The position numbers were made by a program, and so were the translations under genes. Positions 34,701-45,817 of a stretch of 64,000 nt of DNA are shown here, piece after piece. The DNA lies in the NCBI GenBank assembly GCA_030490835.1, contig CM059972.1, positions 87,033,137 to 87,097,136 of the forward strand. Direction: 5' to 3'. This DNA is from Annona cherimola (lineage: Eukaryota > Streptophyta > Magnoliopsida > Magnoliales > Annonaceae). Under the pieces are notes generated by a model. The model was not told where the DNA came from. It made no database searches and saw only the letters and a list, made by a program, of their open reading frames with translations. Position 1 is the first letter of the stretch; every line of letters starts with the position of its first letter.

Positions 34701-35377
34701 GCTTAAACAAACACTCTTCTAAACTGTTTTAAGTGTAGTTTGAATACTTTTGAAGAATTTATAACTGGATATGCTGCAAGCGGGGCTCACATTGATGATA
34801 ATATCAAAATTCAATGTCAGTTGGTTTAGTGTTATTGATTCCACTGCGGTCAAAAATTTATTTCAATCAACTTCCTTAGTGGCTGTTCCTACTTTAAAAT
34901 ATATGTAATCATATATAAATTTGAAAGAAAAATAATTGCATCCAATTACACGTGCATTCAAATGTAGCAATATTTTATTGAATTTTTTATCCAATGGAGT
35001 AATATGGTAGATGATTTAGATGTTAAAGGTACAATTTTTGCCACATAGGTGTTACTGGGGTGGTAACACTCGGAGATTTTATTCCACCCACTAGCTTTCA
35101 AGTCCCATCAGCCATGTGAGTAAAAATTTGCAATTTTTGCCTGATGTGGGGATATTTACAAATGTCTCCTGGCGTACAGGTGTCTATAGAGAAATTTCCT
35201 CCATGGTGTGAGTGCTATGAATATGCATTATTGTAATACTAGTTGTAATGATTATAAGTCCCAATAAAAATATATAACTTTTGAACTAATATATATAAAT
35301 CAGATAATCTTATTACATTTATTTTATCTATTTATCAAGGGCAATGCATATAATTGATTTAAATAAAACTTATTTGG
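31743..35377. other. AT-rich intergenic stretch with element relics, no gene recognised
   Basis: 32280-32640 resembles decayed type I/II elements. An A run of about 20 lies at 32681-32700. 34030-34350 is a less AT-rich island with two overlapping minus-strand frames of 84 and 118 codons and no recognised domain. 34347-34385 holds a tRNA-promoter-like pair (GACTCATTTAGG and GTGTTCGATTCC) too close together for a tRNA. 34870-35290 has further decayed repeat text. Confidence 0.35.
32744..33033. mobile_element. PIF/Harbinger-like MITE, copy 6
   Basis: 290 bp; ends GGGTGTGTTTGGTTGG and CCCCAAACAAACACACCC. The flanks are TATA-rich (ATTATA on the left, TATATA on the right), so the 3-bp duplication is ambiguous. 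This is the best-preserved inverted repeat of the family: GGTAAAACTTTTGATGAAAA on one side, GAAAAGTTTTAATTGACAAG on the other. Confidence 0.75.
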
Positions 35378-35908
35378 GCTTAACTTCTGTGTAATTCGGT
35401 TTTATAAAAGTTGTTTCATATAACTCCTTTAATTTTTAAAATATTGATAATTGATGCAAAATGCATTTTATTCATTATATTTATTATAATTTGTTTAGCT
35501 ATGAAACCAAATTTCATCCAAATCAAGTATGCGGTGCAACGCCACATTTGCTAAAAATAGATATATTTGTATATAAATTAGGAAAAATAGTTAGATTCGT
35601 TCACATATATATTAGAACGTAATAATATTTTATAAATCATTTATTTGCATAGTAATGAATTTTAAATAATTTAGATGTTGAAAATGTTATTTAAAATTTT
35701 TTTGTTTAGTATTAAATTATTTTATTACTTTGATTTTACACATTATAGATGGAGCTCGTATACTTTGATACTAAATAAATAAAAAGTTTTGTATGATAAT
35801 ATAAATGATATTAAATACAATACATAAAGTGAAGTTTTTATCAATCATCAAGATATTAAAAATGAGACGGGTTACATAGAAAAGAAGTTTTATAAAAGCA
35901 TAGCCACA
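35378..35908. repeat. Isolated type I palindromic element relic
   Basis: Contains the type I order: TTCTGTGTAATTCGG, ATTGATAATTGATGCAAAAT, TTTAGCTATGAAACCAAATT, ATGGAGCTCGTATAC, then TAAATACAATACATAAAGTG and GACGGGTTACATAGAAAAG. More diverged than the array copies and without a clear (TA)n flank. Confidence 0.5.
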
Positions 35909-36984
35909 CTTAGTTTAATGGTTGAATAAATAAATTTTTTTAGACAGGTTGAATAAATAATTTTAAATACATTAGATATATCGAGTTTTGATAATCATCA
36001 GGATGGATCTCATATGGAGCGAATACACCCGAGTTGGGGTGCAGCAGCATATCCCGTTTACAGCATTTCCATCCTTGTGGTGCCAACTGACTATATGACA
36101 AACAAACACTACAAACCCAACAGGCGGCATCCTGGAGAGCACGAGTACCTTTCCACAGCACCACAGGTATAGCACTTGAAAAGAGTATATTATATTAATT
36201 TTTAATATCTAAAACATTTATTACATTTTAGTTAAAATTTAGTATCATAAAAACACATTTAAAATATTTATATAAATTTTGAAGAATTAAATTTATTAAA
36301 ATATTTATTTTGATTTGATATTAGTTCCACGAAAGTTATATTATCATCAATTTTGATATAAGTATATTTTATCATGTTGAACATGGCGTATGGATTTGAT
36401 TCGAAAAATAAGTTAGTAATATTACAAAACTCATTGTGTATGCACGGTTAAAATTTCATTCCAGTATGCTTATTATAACGGGCGATATTATATCCAATAT
36501 ATTCAGTTTTCCATATAGTGATTTAAATTTGAAAACAACGACTAATAGACGGTTCAGATGTTTTATTACACGTAACTTTTCTCAAAATGTTACATCTAAG
36601 GGAAAAGAGCGCGTTGCTCTTTGAAATTCGGGTTCGAAATGGAAACCCTGGGAATGTGGTACAATAATGGAGAAGCGAACACCGATTATAGAAAAATGGG
36701 TTTGCGGGCCTGAATTGGGTTAACGGAACGGAGAGGAGAGTCCGTGAGCGTGAACCTACTTCAGAGTACGCTTGGCTTGGCTCGGCTGCTTCCCTATGCT
36801 GGTTGTCTGGCTGATCGGTCGGGCCCACCACGAGGACAACACGGGACCATGAGAAGAACGGGCTGCAAAATTATTTTAAAATATATAATAAAAATAAAAT
36901 AAGAGTTATTTGCCTCATGCCAGCTCAAAAGAAAGATTTCTGTGCCTATGCTTAGCTGATGTTTATTTTTTGCATATCGACAAG
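35909..36984. other. Intergenic stretch with two higher-complexity islands
   Basis: 35960-36180 and 36590-36860 are visibly less AT-rich than their surroundings and keep minus-strand open frames of 74 and 102 codons. No domain was recognised; they may be decayed gene or promoter fragments. Confidence 0.3.
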
Positions 36985-37258
36985 TTGGGCGACGTTTGTT
37001 AAGGTGACAAATTGCATGATTGTGGGAAATGGTGAGAAATAGAAAAAAATATATTTTAAAAAGTGGATGATTGATATAAAATGACAAGGATTATGTTGGA
37101 ATAAATAAAGTTATTAAAAGAAAAAATTATTGAAAATTAGGGATAAAAGTGAAAAAAATAAAAAAAAATTATGATGACAAAATTATATCTTGAAAAACGT
37201 GTTGTAAGTACAATTACCATGATTTCCCGCACCTGCACGTTAACAAACATGGCCCAAT
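36985..37258. mobile_element. Harbinger-like MITE, second subfamily
   Basis: Inverted ends TTGGGCGACGTTTGTTAAGG and GTTAACAAACATGGCCCAAT. Inside are GATTGTGGGAAATGGTGAG and GGATGATTGATATAAAATG, shared with 51641-51770 (GAATTGTGGGATGAGATG, GTGTGATTGATATGAAATG). Target duplication not certain. Confidence 0.5.
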
Positions 37259-37914
37259 GTTAATTTCAGCTATTAGGGACCTACTAAAATATCCCATAGG
37301 GCTTTTTCCATTTCTAAAATCTGTTTCTATTTTTAATAAAAAAAATTTACTTTTTCAATTTTCAGTATTAAATATAATTTCCCACATCCCGATGTACTAC
37401 ATCACTGCTTCACCCGCTCTCCTCGTCACATTCCTATCCAGTTCCACATCATGAATAGTACCTAAATACCTTTCAAGAGTGTTAGGTTTTTTGGATGCAT
37501 TTCCCAACTAAAACATGTTTTCTATAGTTTGTTCAAATATATAATAATATAAATGTTTAACCTAATAAATAACACATTAAATAAAATATATTATATAGAA
37601 ACCAATTTGACATTTTTAATTTCAAATATTTAAAAATACTTTTAGTATTTTAACTTATTTTCTTGTTTTTTCTATTATAATTTAGTAAATTAGATTTTCG
37701 GTTGTATTTACGGTGAATAATTACAAAACATGGAAGGCACCCAATTTATTTTTTTAATACAAGAATTATTTTCTAAAAATTATTTAGATATAAATATAAT
37801 TTCATTTATGCATAAATTATTTTTTTATATTAGTTTCTTATAGTGATGAAAATGTTATATAACATATTATAATACATACTATGTTATGTAAGGCCAACGA
37901 TCATCTGTGGTCAG
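37259..37914. other. AT-rich intergenic stretch
   Basis: No gene, repeat pair or structured element recognised. Confidence 0.4.
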
Positions 37915-38180
37915 CCTACCACTTAACCCTTCTTTATTTTTATAAAACTATTAATGTAGGTTTTTTTATTTATAAAAATGAAATTTTATTGTTTTTGGAA
38001 AAGCGTATGTATATTTTTATTTTTAAACACTCTAGTGCTTAAAAATCCAAAAATATATATAAACATTTTTAAAATAGTAAAAATTAATTTATAGATTAAA
38101 TAGGCCTATGTTTAAAAAGAAAAATATATATAAGATTTGCAACCGGCCGCAAGAGATCGGCCATCGGCCATGATTATGTA
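37915..38180. repeat. Foldback element with a GGCC-rich cap
   Basis: The core arms meet near 38035 (TTTTTATTTTTAAACACT and AAAAATCCAAAAATATATAT). The caps are GTAAGGCCAACGATCATCTG and, inverted, GAGATCGGCCATCGGCCATG. It is another cap type on the same AT-rich core. Confidence 0.45.
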
Positions 38181-40495
38181 ATAGTTTTATTTAAATATAT
38201 TTTTATTCTTTTATATTTTTTTAAAAAATTCTGGAACATATGGTCACCTTTGAACTTTGAAGTCGACGCTCACTAAGGAACTTATCAGCTGTTAGACGGA
38301 GGTTAACGGGTAGTGACATATATTTTTTTAAAAAAAATTATCTTTAAATAGTTAGAATATAGAATGAATGAAAAATAAAAAAATAGGCGGCATAGAGGCA
38401 AATATTATATTTTTTAAGCTGGTTGTGGATGCAAATAACTTTAGTAATAAAAAATGAATTTATTTGGAGGGAAGGGTATGTATGTACCAAATAAAATCCA
38501 TCGCAGAGGACAAGAATCACGTGCTTCTGCTGAAGATCGATCTTACTCTTTCTCAGGGTGGCTTGCACATGCCAAGCTATTTCATCGCATCCGTATGCCT
38601 GGCCTAGACACAAATAGCGTGCTTTTCCCGTACTCTAAAATGGGTAGGGTAAATTTGAATTTTTATACATACAAGGAATGGTAAATTCTAAGAAAAAAAA
38701 AATCAGTTCAATTAGGATAAAATAGGTTCCAAAGTCCAAGTACCCAAAACTGACCCGAATTATTAATATATGTTTAATATAAATTTTATAAAATATTTTT
38801 TATAATGACAGATATAAATATATTCTTTAAATATATAAAAACTTGTTTAATTTATCAATTATTTAGTAAATTTATTGAACGTATTTCAAAATTATATCAT
38901 TGTCATCTTGATTTTATGTTTTCATATAAATCTTTAGTAAAATTATAATTTTCAAATATAATACAGAGACTATTTTGAAGAACCAATTTAGAATTGAAAC
39001 CAGAACTAACCCAACTTTAAAATATAGGATATGCTATGCTTAGAATTGACTTAACCCAAAATAGGGTAAGAATAAAGTTAACCTCAAACCGAACTTGCAC
39101 TTCTACTTTCACATTTCCGATGGAAAGCCCGTTCCTACTCACTTCCAATTGCCAAGTATTATTTTGTAACCGATGCAAAACTGAAGCCTACGCCATGCCC
39201 GCATGACAATCTCTTAATAATAATAATAATAATAACGAGAATAATAATAATAATACACTGATCACCATGATCAAATTAAAACATTGCCCTGTCAAATGGA
39301 AGCAATTTCGTATAACCTTACAGTATTTTCACTTTGATGATTGATAAAAAAAAAATTTCATTTCATTTAATCAGTATTATCACAAGTTCAATGTCTGTAG
39401 AGTGAGAGACCGGAGATACAAAATTGAATGGAGAGATTTGTTTTGTTACCCCTCCCCCTCTCCCTTATAGTTTTTCGATGTCATTGTCTGTCATTTAATG
39501 TAGATAACATGACAAAAAAAATTTCATAATTGCATTTAACATTATTTATTTGACTATAAGACCAACTTTCGCTAGAGATATTTACTTTGTTATTCCTTCA
39601 TAGAATTGTCTCCCATCAATTGTTTAGTCATCTAATATGAGTTAATATGAGTGGAATGATAAAAAAAAATGCACATCTGTTTATATACATAAATATTCAT
39701 GTATAAATTATAAAAATTGATTAAATTTATTCACGTATGCGTGGGAATCTAACAAATCATTTATCAAGATAATAATAATATTTTAAATAGTTTAGATGTT
39801 AAAATACTATCTTTAAATTATTATTCAAAATAGAACTATTTTATTATATTAATTTTATATATTTTTACATGAAACTCATGCACAATCATAAATTTTCATG
39901 TTTAAATACAATAAATGGAGGGAATTTTACATATGATCATGATTGAAAAAAGATGGGATTAAAAATAAGAGTGGTTCATCACAGATGCTAAAATCTTTGC
40001 ACCTTCCACGGTTCCACCTCAATTTTCTTATCTTTATGGTAATTGATGACGAGAGGGAGGATAACCGAAACCCAAGTGTCAAAATGGCCGCGATTCGGGA
40101 TTCCAGATCCCAAAAACAGGCAGAAATTCGAAATCCAACGTTGAAGTTTACAGCCCAGCCTGCATACAGAAAATGACGGTCCACACACGGATCTGTCACC
40201 TATCCAGCCGTGTCCATGAATGTTAAAATCCACCCCAAAAAATCACGCCACCATCTCTGTCTACATCCGAGAAATAAGCATAGCCAACCAGGCCTAAAAT
40301 AAAATTCCAAATTAAAGTATGTAGAGCGTGCAAACAAATAATAAAATGGGCACGCGATCTAAACTCTTTTTTATTTAGGACACCAGTCATCAGATCACTG
40401 CTGCTCCTACTTTAATTACTTAATTAATTAATTATTCAGTAAAGTTCGCTGGAAATCGAGGTGCATGGTGCAGGTAGACAAAAGCGACACGACCT
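38181..40495. other. Intergenic stretch downstream of SMT2, no gene recognised
   Basis: 38480-38620 holds a higher-complexity segment with a CACGTG at 38518 and short open frames in both directions. (TAA)n lies at 39215-39256. 39540-39950 is a decayed type I element (ACTATAAGACCAACTTTC, GATGTTAAAATACTATC, AAATACAATAAATGGAGG). 40010-40230 is another higher-complexity island without a recognised product. Confidence 0.35.
39215..39256. repeat. (TAA)n microsatellite
   Basis: About twelve AAT/TAA units with one internal interruption (ACGAG near 39235). Confidence 0.85.
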
Positions 40496-40518
40496 CCCCC
40501 CCCCCCCCCCCCCCCCCC
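40496..40518. repeat. Poly(C) tract, 23 bp
   Basis: 23 consecutive C (poly(G) on the minus strand), about 470 bp beyond the SMT2 stop codon. On the minus strand such a run could form G-quadruplex structure; its exact length is prone to sequencing error. Confidence 0.85.
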
Positions 40519-40988
40519 ATATTCGCAGAGTACTACAATTCCATCGCGGAAAGAATGGGTGTGTTTGCATTTTAATTTTGGACCACGCACCAATCCAAAT
40601 CGTGCACATCCATTTCAAATTCCAAATTCCAAATTCAAACATTCCATAAAAGATGGAAAAAAAAAACTAAACTAAATAGCTGAGCTACTGCTTCAAATTC
40701 AAATTGCACTGGCGACATGAAGAACCGAAAAAGGAAATCAACAGCTGTAAATAGATATAAATAATCAAAAGATTCCCAATTTCCACCAATCTCTACTCAA
40801 ACACAGACCCAAAAGCTCCAAATCTCTTCTCGGATGAGGAAAGAAACAAGAACATTGGTGATTGAGATATAAAAATAACTCTTAAAAAATTAAAATTTCA
40901 AAGAAGAAAAAAAAGGAGAGAAAATAGCTTAGAAAGAAACCAGAAAAGACGACTAGACTACCTGGAAAGGAATAGATCCTGTTTTGAG

Positions 40989-42071
40989 CTACTGTGATGC
41001 CGCCGCCGGCTTTCTGCAGAGGATCATGTGCATTGGGGTGAAAATGCCCGTCTCTCCGCCTCTGGTGAGATAATCCGCGGTCTGGAAGAGCATCTCGTGC
41101 ACGTCCACCACTCCCTTGGGGGCAATCCCCAGCACGGTGAGCACCGTCACCACCACGTGATTCCTCCAGTACGCAATCCGCCCCATCTTGAGGCGCCGCC
41201 ACCACTCCCCCGCCGGCGGCCGCGCCAAGTCCCGCTCCGCCACCACCTCGAACCCCACGTTCCTCGCAATCTCCGCGATCTGGTTGTAGCTCCGCAGACC
41301 CGGAAGGGCGTCCCCCCTCTCGATCCCCTGGATGATCTCCACGTGCTCCGGATCCTCAGCCCGGTATAGCTCCGTCGTCACCCACTCGTACGAGACGTAG
41401 AGCGCGCCGGGCTTTAGCACCCTGTAGATCTCGCCGTAGACGTCCTCGAGGCGGGGCGCGTGGCAGGTGGCCTCGATCGAGTAGGCGCCGTCGAAGCTGG
41501 ATTCGGAGAAGGGCATCTGGAGGAAGTTGCCGCATACGACCTCGCAAAGGGATTCGAGGCCGGCCTTCTTGTTGTGGATCTTAGCGCGCTTCACCTGGTA
41601 CTCGTTGATGGTGATTCCGACCACGTTGGAGCGGGAGTGGGCCGCAATGGCCCGCATCGGGCCGCCGACTCCGCAGCCGACGTCGAGAATCCGGTCGCCG
41701 GGCTTGACGGCTAGCAGATCGACGGCCATCTCCTCGTGGAGGCGGGTGGCGTCCTTGTGGGACTTGCCGGGGAGAGAGGGCGAGAAGTGGAAGCTCTGGC
41801 CCCAGCCCCACTCGTAGATGTCGGTGACGAGATTGTAGAAGGTATCGACGAAGTGGGGGACTTTGTCGGCGGTCTCGATCTCTTTGGGGCGACGGAAGAA
41901 GGACCAGTACTGCTTGTACTTATCCTGGACCTTCTCGCGGGAGATGGAACCGCTCGTCAGGTCCACAGCGCGCTTCCCCTTCTGCTCCGCCGACCCCAGG
42001 ATGCAAACGAACCAGTAGAGTCCGCCGACAAGGAGGGCGCCGGTGCAGAAGACGGCGGCCAAGGAGTCCAT
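40989..42071 (-). CDS. SMT2: Sterol C-24 methyltransferase type 2 (24-methylenelophenol methyltransferase)
   Basis: Transfers a second methyl group from S-adenosylmethionine to the sterol side chain (24-methylenelophenol to 24-ethylidenelophenol), committing flux to sitosterol and stigmasterol at the ER. The 360-residue frame is intronless, as SMT2 of Arabidopsis is, and of normal length (about 361). Residues 7-26 form a hydrophobic ER anchor. KYKQYWSFFRRPKE (51-64) and YEWGWGQSFHF (86-96) are sterol-methyltransferase signatures. LDVGCGVGGP (129-138) is the SAM-binding motif I, YSIEATCHAP (187-196) the conserved active-site region, and the C-terminus is an SMT_C domain ending AAASQ. The first ATG has G at +4 and sits where homologues begin. 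It is strikingly GC-rich amid AT-rich DNA. Its type-2 identity rests on overall likeness to SMT2 rather than SMT1 and is well supported; it appears functional. Confidence 0.96.
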   Translation of the reverse strand: MDSLAAVFCTGALLVGGLYWFVCILGSAEQKGKRAVDLTSGSISREKVQDKYKQYWSFFRRPKEIETADKVPHFVDTFYNLVTDIYEWGWGQSFHFSPSLPGKSHKDATRLHEEMAVDLLAVKPGDRILDVGCGVGGPMRAIAAHSRSNVVGITINEYQVKRAKIHNKKAGLESLCEVVCGNFLQMPFSESSFDGAYSIEATCHAPRLEDVYGEIYRVLKPGALYVSYEWVTTELYRAEDPEHVEIIQGIERGDALPGLRSYNQIAEIARNVGFEVVAERDLARPPAGEWWRRLKMGRIAYWRNHVVVTVLTVLGIAPKGVVDVHEMLFQTADYLTRGGETGIFTPMHMILCRKPAAASQ

Positions 42072-42400
42072 GGGAATGGGTGGGATGGATAGATACGGGG
42101 AAGAGCGAGTGTAAAAAGGAGAGATTTTTTGGTGGGAGTGGAGAGGAGCGAACAGCGGAGATGATGGAAAGGGATGCCTGCCGCGATTATTTATTCACGG
42201 GGTCTTTTGATCTCACGCGCGGCACTGCGCACCTGCATTGCGCATAGCATAGAGCAGCAGAGTCCTTTTTGCATTCGTACTCGCGGCAGCACGTGCCGCC
42301 GTTTGGGGAGGAGGAGCGAGGGAGAGAGAGAGTACTCTCCATCCGAGTCTCCGACGGACTCATGGCGCGGATGTTTGTTTTCGTTGGACATTAATATTTT
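42072..42400 (-). promoter_or_regulatory. SMT2 promoter and 5' leader
   Basis: A TATA-like AATAAATAAT lies on the minus strand at 42186-42195, about 115 bp upstream of the ATG. The leader downstream of it is pyrimidine-rich (TCTCTCCTTTTT and CCACTCCC), common for plant 5' leaders. A G-box CACGTG lies at 42290-42295, about 220 bp upstream. The region is CpG-rich, unlike everything around it, which suggests an unmethylated promoter island. No transcription start is proven. Confidence 0.55.
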
Positions 42401-42439
42401 ACGCTGCGGGGGTCTCAGCGTCGTACGCACCGGATGTAT

Positions 42440-42755
42440 TTCACTTTTTTTTTTCTTTTCTTTTTTTGAAAATGTTAATATATGTATTTAAATTACTAAA
42501 AATGCCGTTGAATTTTAAAAATTGAAAAAAAATCTAAAAATCTACAAAAATGGAATTACTAAAAATATAATTGATTTTTAAAATCAGAAAAAAAATCTAA
42601 AAGTCTCGGAAAACAGTGAAAAGTTGATACACCTGTTAAATACATTTTGACAACAGTTATATAAAAAAAATTTTAAAAATAAAAAAGGGTGTATACACCT
42701 AGACACATTGAGTCTCACTGCACTCAGGTGCGTATAACTGCACTCTGATCTCCGT
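42440..42755. repeat. Foldback element (GTGCAC-capped type) upstream of SMT2
   Basis: Partly decayed left arm; the right arm has GTTGATACACCTGTTAAATA, then AAAAGGGTGTATACACCTAG and GCACTCAGGTGCGTATAACT. It lies about 370 bp upstream of the SMT2 start and forms the distal edge of its promoter island. Confidence 0.45.
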
Positions 42756-42784
42756 TGGGTCGTTGATTTATAGTTACCTTTTTT

Positions 42785-43045
42785 TTTGAATATTTGCAAT
42801 GAACACCAAAATTTTCATCATCCTCGATTTCTCCCACAAAAGTTTTGATTTTTTTGAAGTTGGTTTGCAAAATACACTATTTCCAACTTCATTTGCAAAT
42901 AACCCTTCTCTTGAACTTTATTTGCAAAAATCCACCAAAAACTAATTACTAAATTTTAGCCTTCCAAACGGAATTAGTTCAAAGTTTATCCATACATCTC
43001 TTTTCTAATGAATTTATACCGTTTTAGCATCCATATATCATTATG
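42785..43045. repeat. Dispersed repeat with TTTGCAAA motifs, copy 1 of 3
   Basis: Shares CAAAATTTTCATCATC, GTTTGCAAAATACAC, TTGAACTTTATTTGCAAAAA, TTCAAAGTTTAT and TTTATACCGTTTTAGCATCC with 47510-47775 and 59975-60235. Non-coding, origin unknown. Confidence 0.65.
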
Positions 43046-43047
43046 GC

Positions 43048-44285
43048 TATGCTTCTATGAGACTTATATTCTATGTAACACATTCATTTTTAATATTTTG
43101 ATAATTGTATAAAATTCGCTTCATTTATTGTATTTAATATTATTTATATTAGGGTAATTTGCAAATATCTCCCCACAATCTGATGCTAATTGTAGATATG
43201 CCTTTATTGTTTCACGAATTGCATATTATTCACATAAATTGCTTATGCACCTCGGTTAACAATTGAAATTTAACAGTTGTTAAATAAAAATACATAATTT
43301 GCAAATATGCCCTCATAGTTTGACGCTAATTGCATATATGCCCCCATTAATTTGTCATTATCCAAAATTTTAATGCACGTTTGGTGACAAAAAGATGTCA
43401 TGGGCACGCAAGCAATTTCGGTGAAATTTTATAGGGATAATATGCAATTTGTGAAACTATGGGGGTATATCAACAATTAGCGTCAAACTATAGAGGCACA
43501 TATGCAATTAGCATCAAATTATGGGGGTATATTTGTAAATTACATTTTTTTTATAACAACTATAAAATTTCAGCTGTTAACAACAAGGGTACGCCAGCAA
43601 TTTATGTGAAACTTCGTAGGAATAAGCAATTCATGAAACCATGGGGGTATATCAATAATTAGCGTCAAACTATAGAGACACATCTGCAATTAGCGTCAAA
43701 TTATGAGGATATATTTGTAAATTATATTTTTTATTTAACAACTATTAAATTTTAGCTGTTAACAACAAGGGTATGCGAGCAATTTATGTGAAACTTCGTA
43801 GGGATAATATGCAATTCATGAAACAATGGAAGCATATATGCAATTAGCATAAACTATGATGACATATTTGCAAATTACCCTTTAAATTATTATAAAAACC
43901 TTTTTATTATCTAGTATCATTGTGCATGGGTCTCATATGCAAATGTGTAAAATCAGCATTATAAAATTATTTAATATTACTATCAATTTTAAAATTGTAT
44001 TTTCAACATTTAAATCATCTAAAATATCATTGTTATATAGATAAATGATTATATAAAGTATTATTACATTCTAATACATGTTTAAATGACTTTAAGTATT
44101 TTTCATAATTTATATATGAATATATATTTTTCAATAAATATACACTTGATTTAGATGAAACTCGGTCTTTTAATTAAACAAATAATGTTACAAATAATAA
44201 ACGGATTAAATTTTTTTATCAAATTTACAAATCTTAAATTTTAAAGGGGTTACATGAAAGCACTTCCATGTAACCATATTAATGA
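43048..44285. repeat. Type I palindromic element split by another element
   Basis: The left part is 43048-43151 (GCTTCTATGAGACTTATATT, TTGATAATTGTATAAAATTC). It resumes at 43884 (AATTATTATAAAAACC) and ends near 44285 with TTACATGAAAGCACTTCCAT and GTAACC. The middle, 43152-43880, is a distinct inserted element. Confidence 0.55.
43152..43880. mobile_element. Non-autonomous element with GGGTAATTTGCAAATAT ends
   Basis: Inverted ends GGGTAATTTGCAAATATCTC and GACATATTTGCAAATTACCC. The flanks are TTA on the left and TTT on the right, a possible degraded 3-bp duplication. The interior holds about 2.3 copies of a 182-185-bp repeat starting near 43454, 43636 and 43821 (AAACTATGGGGGTATATC, AATTAGCGTCAAACTATAG, TTTCAGCTGTTAACAACAAG). 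Decayed related text occurs at 50040-50400. No coding capacity. Confidence 0.6.
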
Positions 44286-44624
44286 TTTATGCTAAATAAA
44301 CAAGATATGAGAGACATTTTGCCAACAAGGTAAAAAATGAGGTTATTTGCAGAAATTATTGGACAAATTATAAAATTTAAAACAATCTTTCGGCGTAATT
44401 TGCAAATATCTTTTTCTGTCGATTTTAGGGTTGTTTTGAAAATGTAGGTAATGATATGAAAAAATATGATTATTGTGTATTAAGATATAATAATATGAGA
44501 AAAGTGATTATTATGTTCTAAGAGATGAAAAGTAGAGAATTGTTATATGTCAAAAGAAGAGGAAATTTAATGATCTATTTGGTCTTGCCGTAAATTTTTT
44601 GGATAATTGCGCATGTTAAGAAAG
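44286..44624. other. AT-rich intergenic stretch
   Basis: No gene or paired element ends seen. Confidence 0.4.
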
Positions 44625-45020
44625 AGGAGTGATCCTTTTAGGCCGAGCTAAGTAAATGCTCCACTTAGCCCACCTTAAAAAACTTTTTTACAATAATTTT
44701 TTTACTTTTTTCTTCGTATACTTGTTTATCTAAGTATATTTAACATATATACCAAGTTTTATCATTTTTAAATATGTTTATCTATTTTTTTGAGATTTTT
44801 AAACATCTATGCATATATATGTATTTAAAATACTCTTATTTTTAAAATTTTTTTAAAAATATATACACATATCCAAAAATGGTAAAACTTGATTTATATT
44901 TTAAATACACTTAGATAAACAAGTGTATGAAAAAAAATAAAAAAAAAGTTGTTTTAAATAAGATTTTTGAAGTGAGCTAAGTGATGCATTTACTTAGCCG
45001 AGGCTAACAGGATCATTCCT
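44625..45020. repeat. Foldback element (GCTAAGT-capped type)
   Basis: Outer ends GGAGTGATCCTTTTAGGCCG and GAGGCTAACAGGATCATTCC are inverted copies of each other. Inside these are caps GCTAAGTAAATGCTCC and GATGCATTTACTTAGC, then the family core with CTTGTTTATCTAAGTATATT and its complement. It is the most complete copy of this cap type. Confidence 0.7.
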
Positions 45021-45327
45021 CGTTAAGAAGAGAAAAAAAGCGGATTTTGGATCTTATCTATACTTAAAGCATTTTATGGAAATTTTTAAGTGAAAAGGAT
45101 AAGCCCAACCGAGTATGCATAAAAAACCCAATATTTGAGCCATTTCCGCTTGCTACCCAAACGGACATGAAATCCAAATTTGGAACTGCCAAACAAGCCA
45201 TTGAGAATCAGTCAAATGATGATAATGATGATAATAATAAGGAAAAATTTCCCTTTATACCTACAACAATTGACCATAATTTGTCATATATCAACAGCAT
45301 TTTAATAATTCCCTTTATACCTACTTA

Positions 45328-45765
45328 TTGAAGCGACTGCTTTTCTTTTGGGAATCAAATGGGTCATTCAACTAAACATCACGCAGGCACATCTTGAGAC
45401 TGACTCGCTTCTGCTTTACAATTTTTTGTCCAACCAAGAACCTATCTCATCCCTGGTGGGTCTCATCATTGATGAAATTAGAATGATCCTTACTTTATAT
45501 GAGTTCTTTTTTGTCCATCATGTGTTAAGGCAGGGAAATGCCGTGGCGCACTCCCTAGCTGATTTGGTCTCCGCCTCAAATGCGGATCATCAATTGTGGT
45601 GGGGTGTTCCACCTCAAGCTGTCACTGGAAAACTTTGTATAGATAATTTTTTGGAAAGGAATTTATTGAATTCCGATGTCCTTCCCTTCTCTCAAGTTGA
45701 GAGAACGTAGGGACAGAGGCTATCCCTTTCATCAAAAATAAATAAATAAATAATTCCTCTCGCAC
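45328..45765 (+). mobile_element. 5'-truncated L1 LINE, RNase H 3' end
   Basis: Begins inside the RNase H domain (EATAFLLGIKW), ends with the L1 3' tail AGGGACAGAGGCTATCCCTT, TCATCAAAAA and an (AAAT)n tail to 45760. Flanks AATTCCCTTTATACCTAC (45308-45325) and AATTCCTCTCGCACCTA (45760 onward) are similar enough to be a degraded target duplication. The tail sequence matches the end of the L1 at 54092. Confidence 0.75.
45330..45710 (+). pseudogene. L1 ORF2 RNase H domain, C-terminal fragment
   Basis: From the truncation point the frame reads ATAFLLGIKWVIQLNI, HLETDSLLLYNFLSNQE (second catalytic Asp), VHHVLRQGNAVAHSLADL and WWGVPPQAVTGKLCIDNF before its natural stop at 45708-45710. It is nearly identical in layout to the C-terminus of the copy at 54122. 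It lacks everything upstream, including the first Asp, so it is inactive. Confidence 0.75.
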
Positions 45766-45817
45766 CTATAATACTTTACCCCTAATTTCTTACCTACCTA
45801 TAAAGTCGAATCCTGAT

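Noticed and set aside
41028..42092. Long open frames on the plus strand and in other minus frames over SMT2
   Set aside because: Shadows of a GC-rich coding sequence; none carries a recognisable domain.
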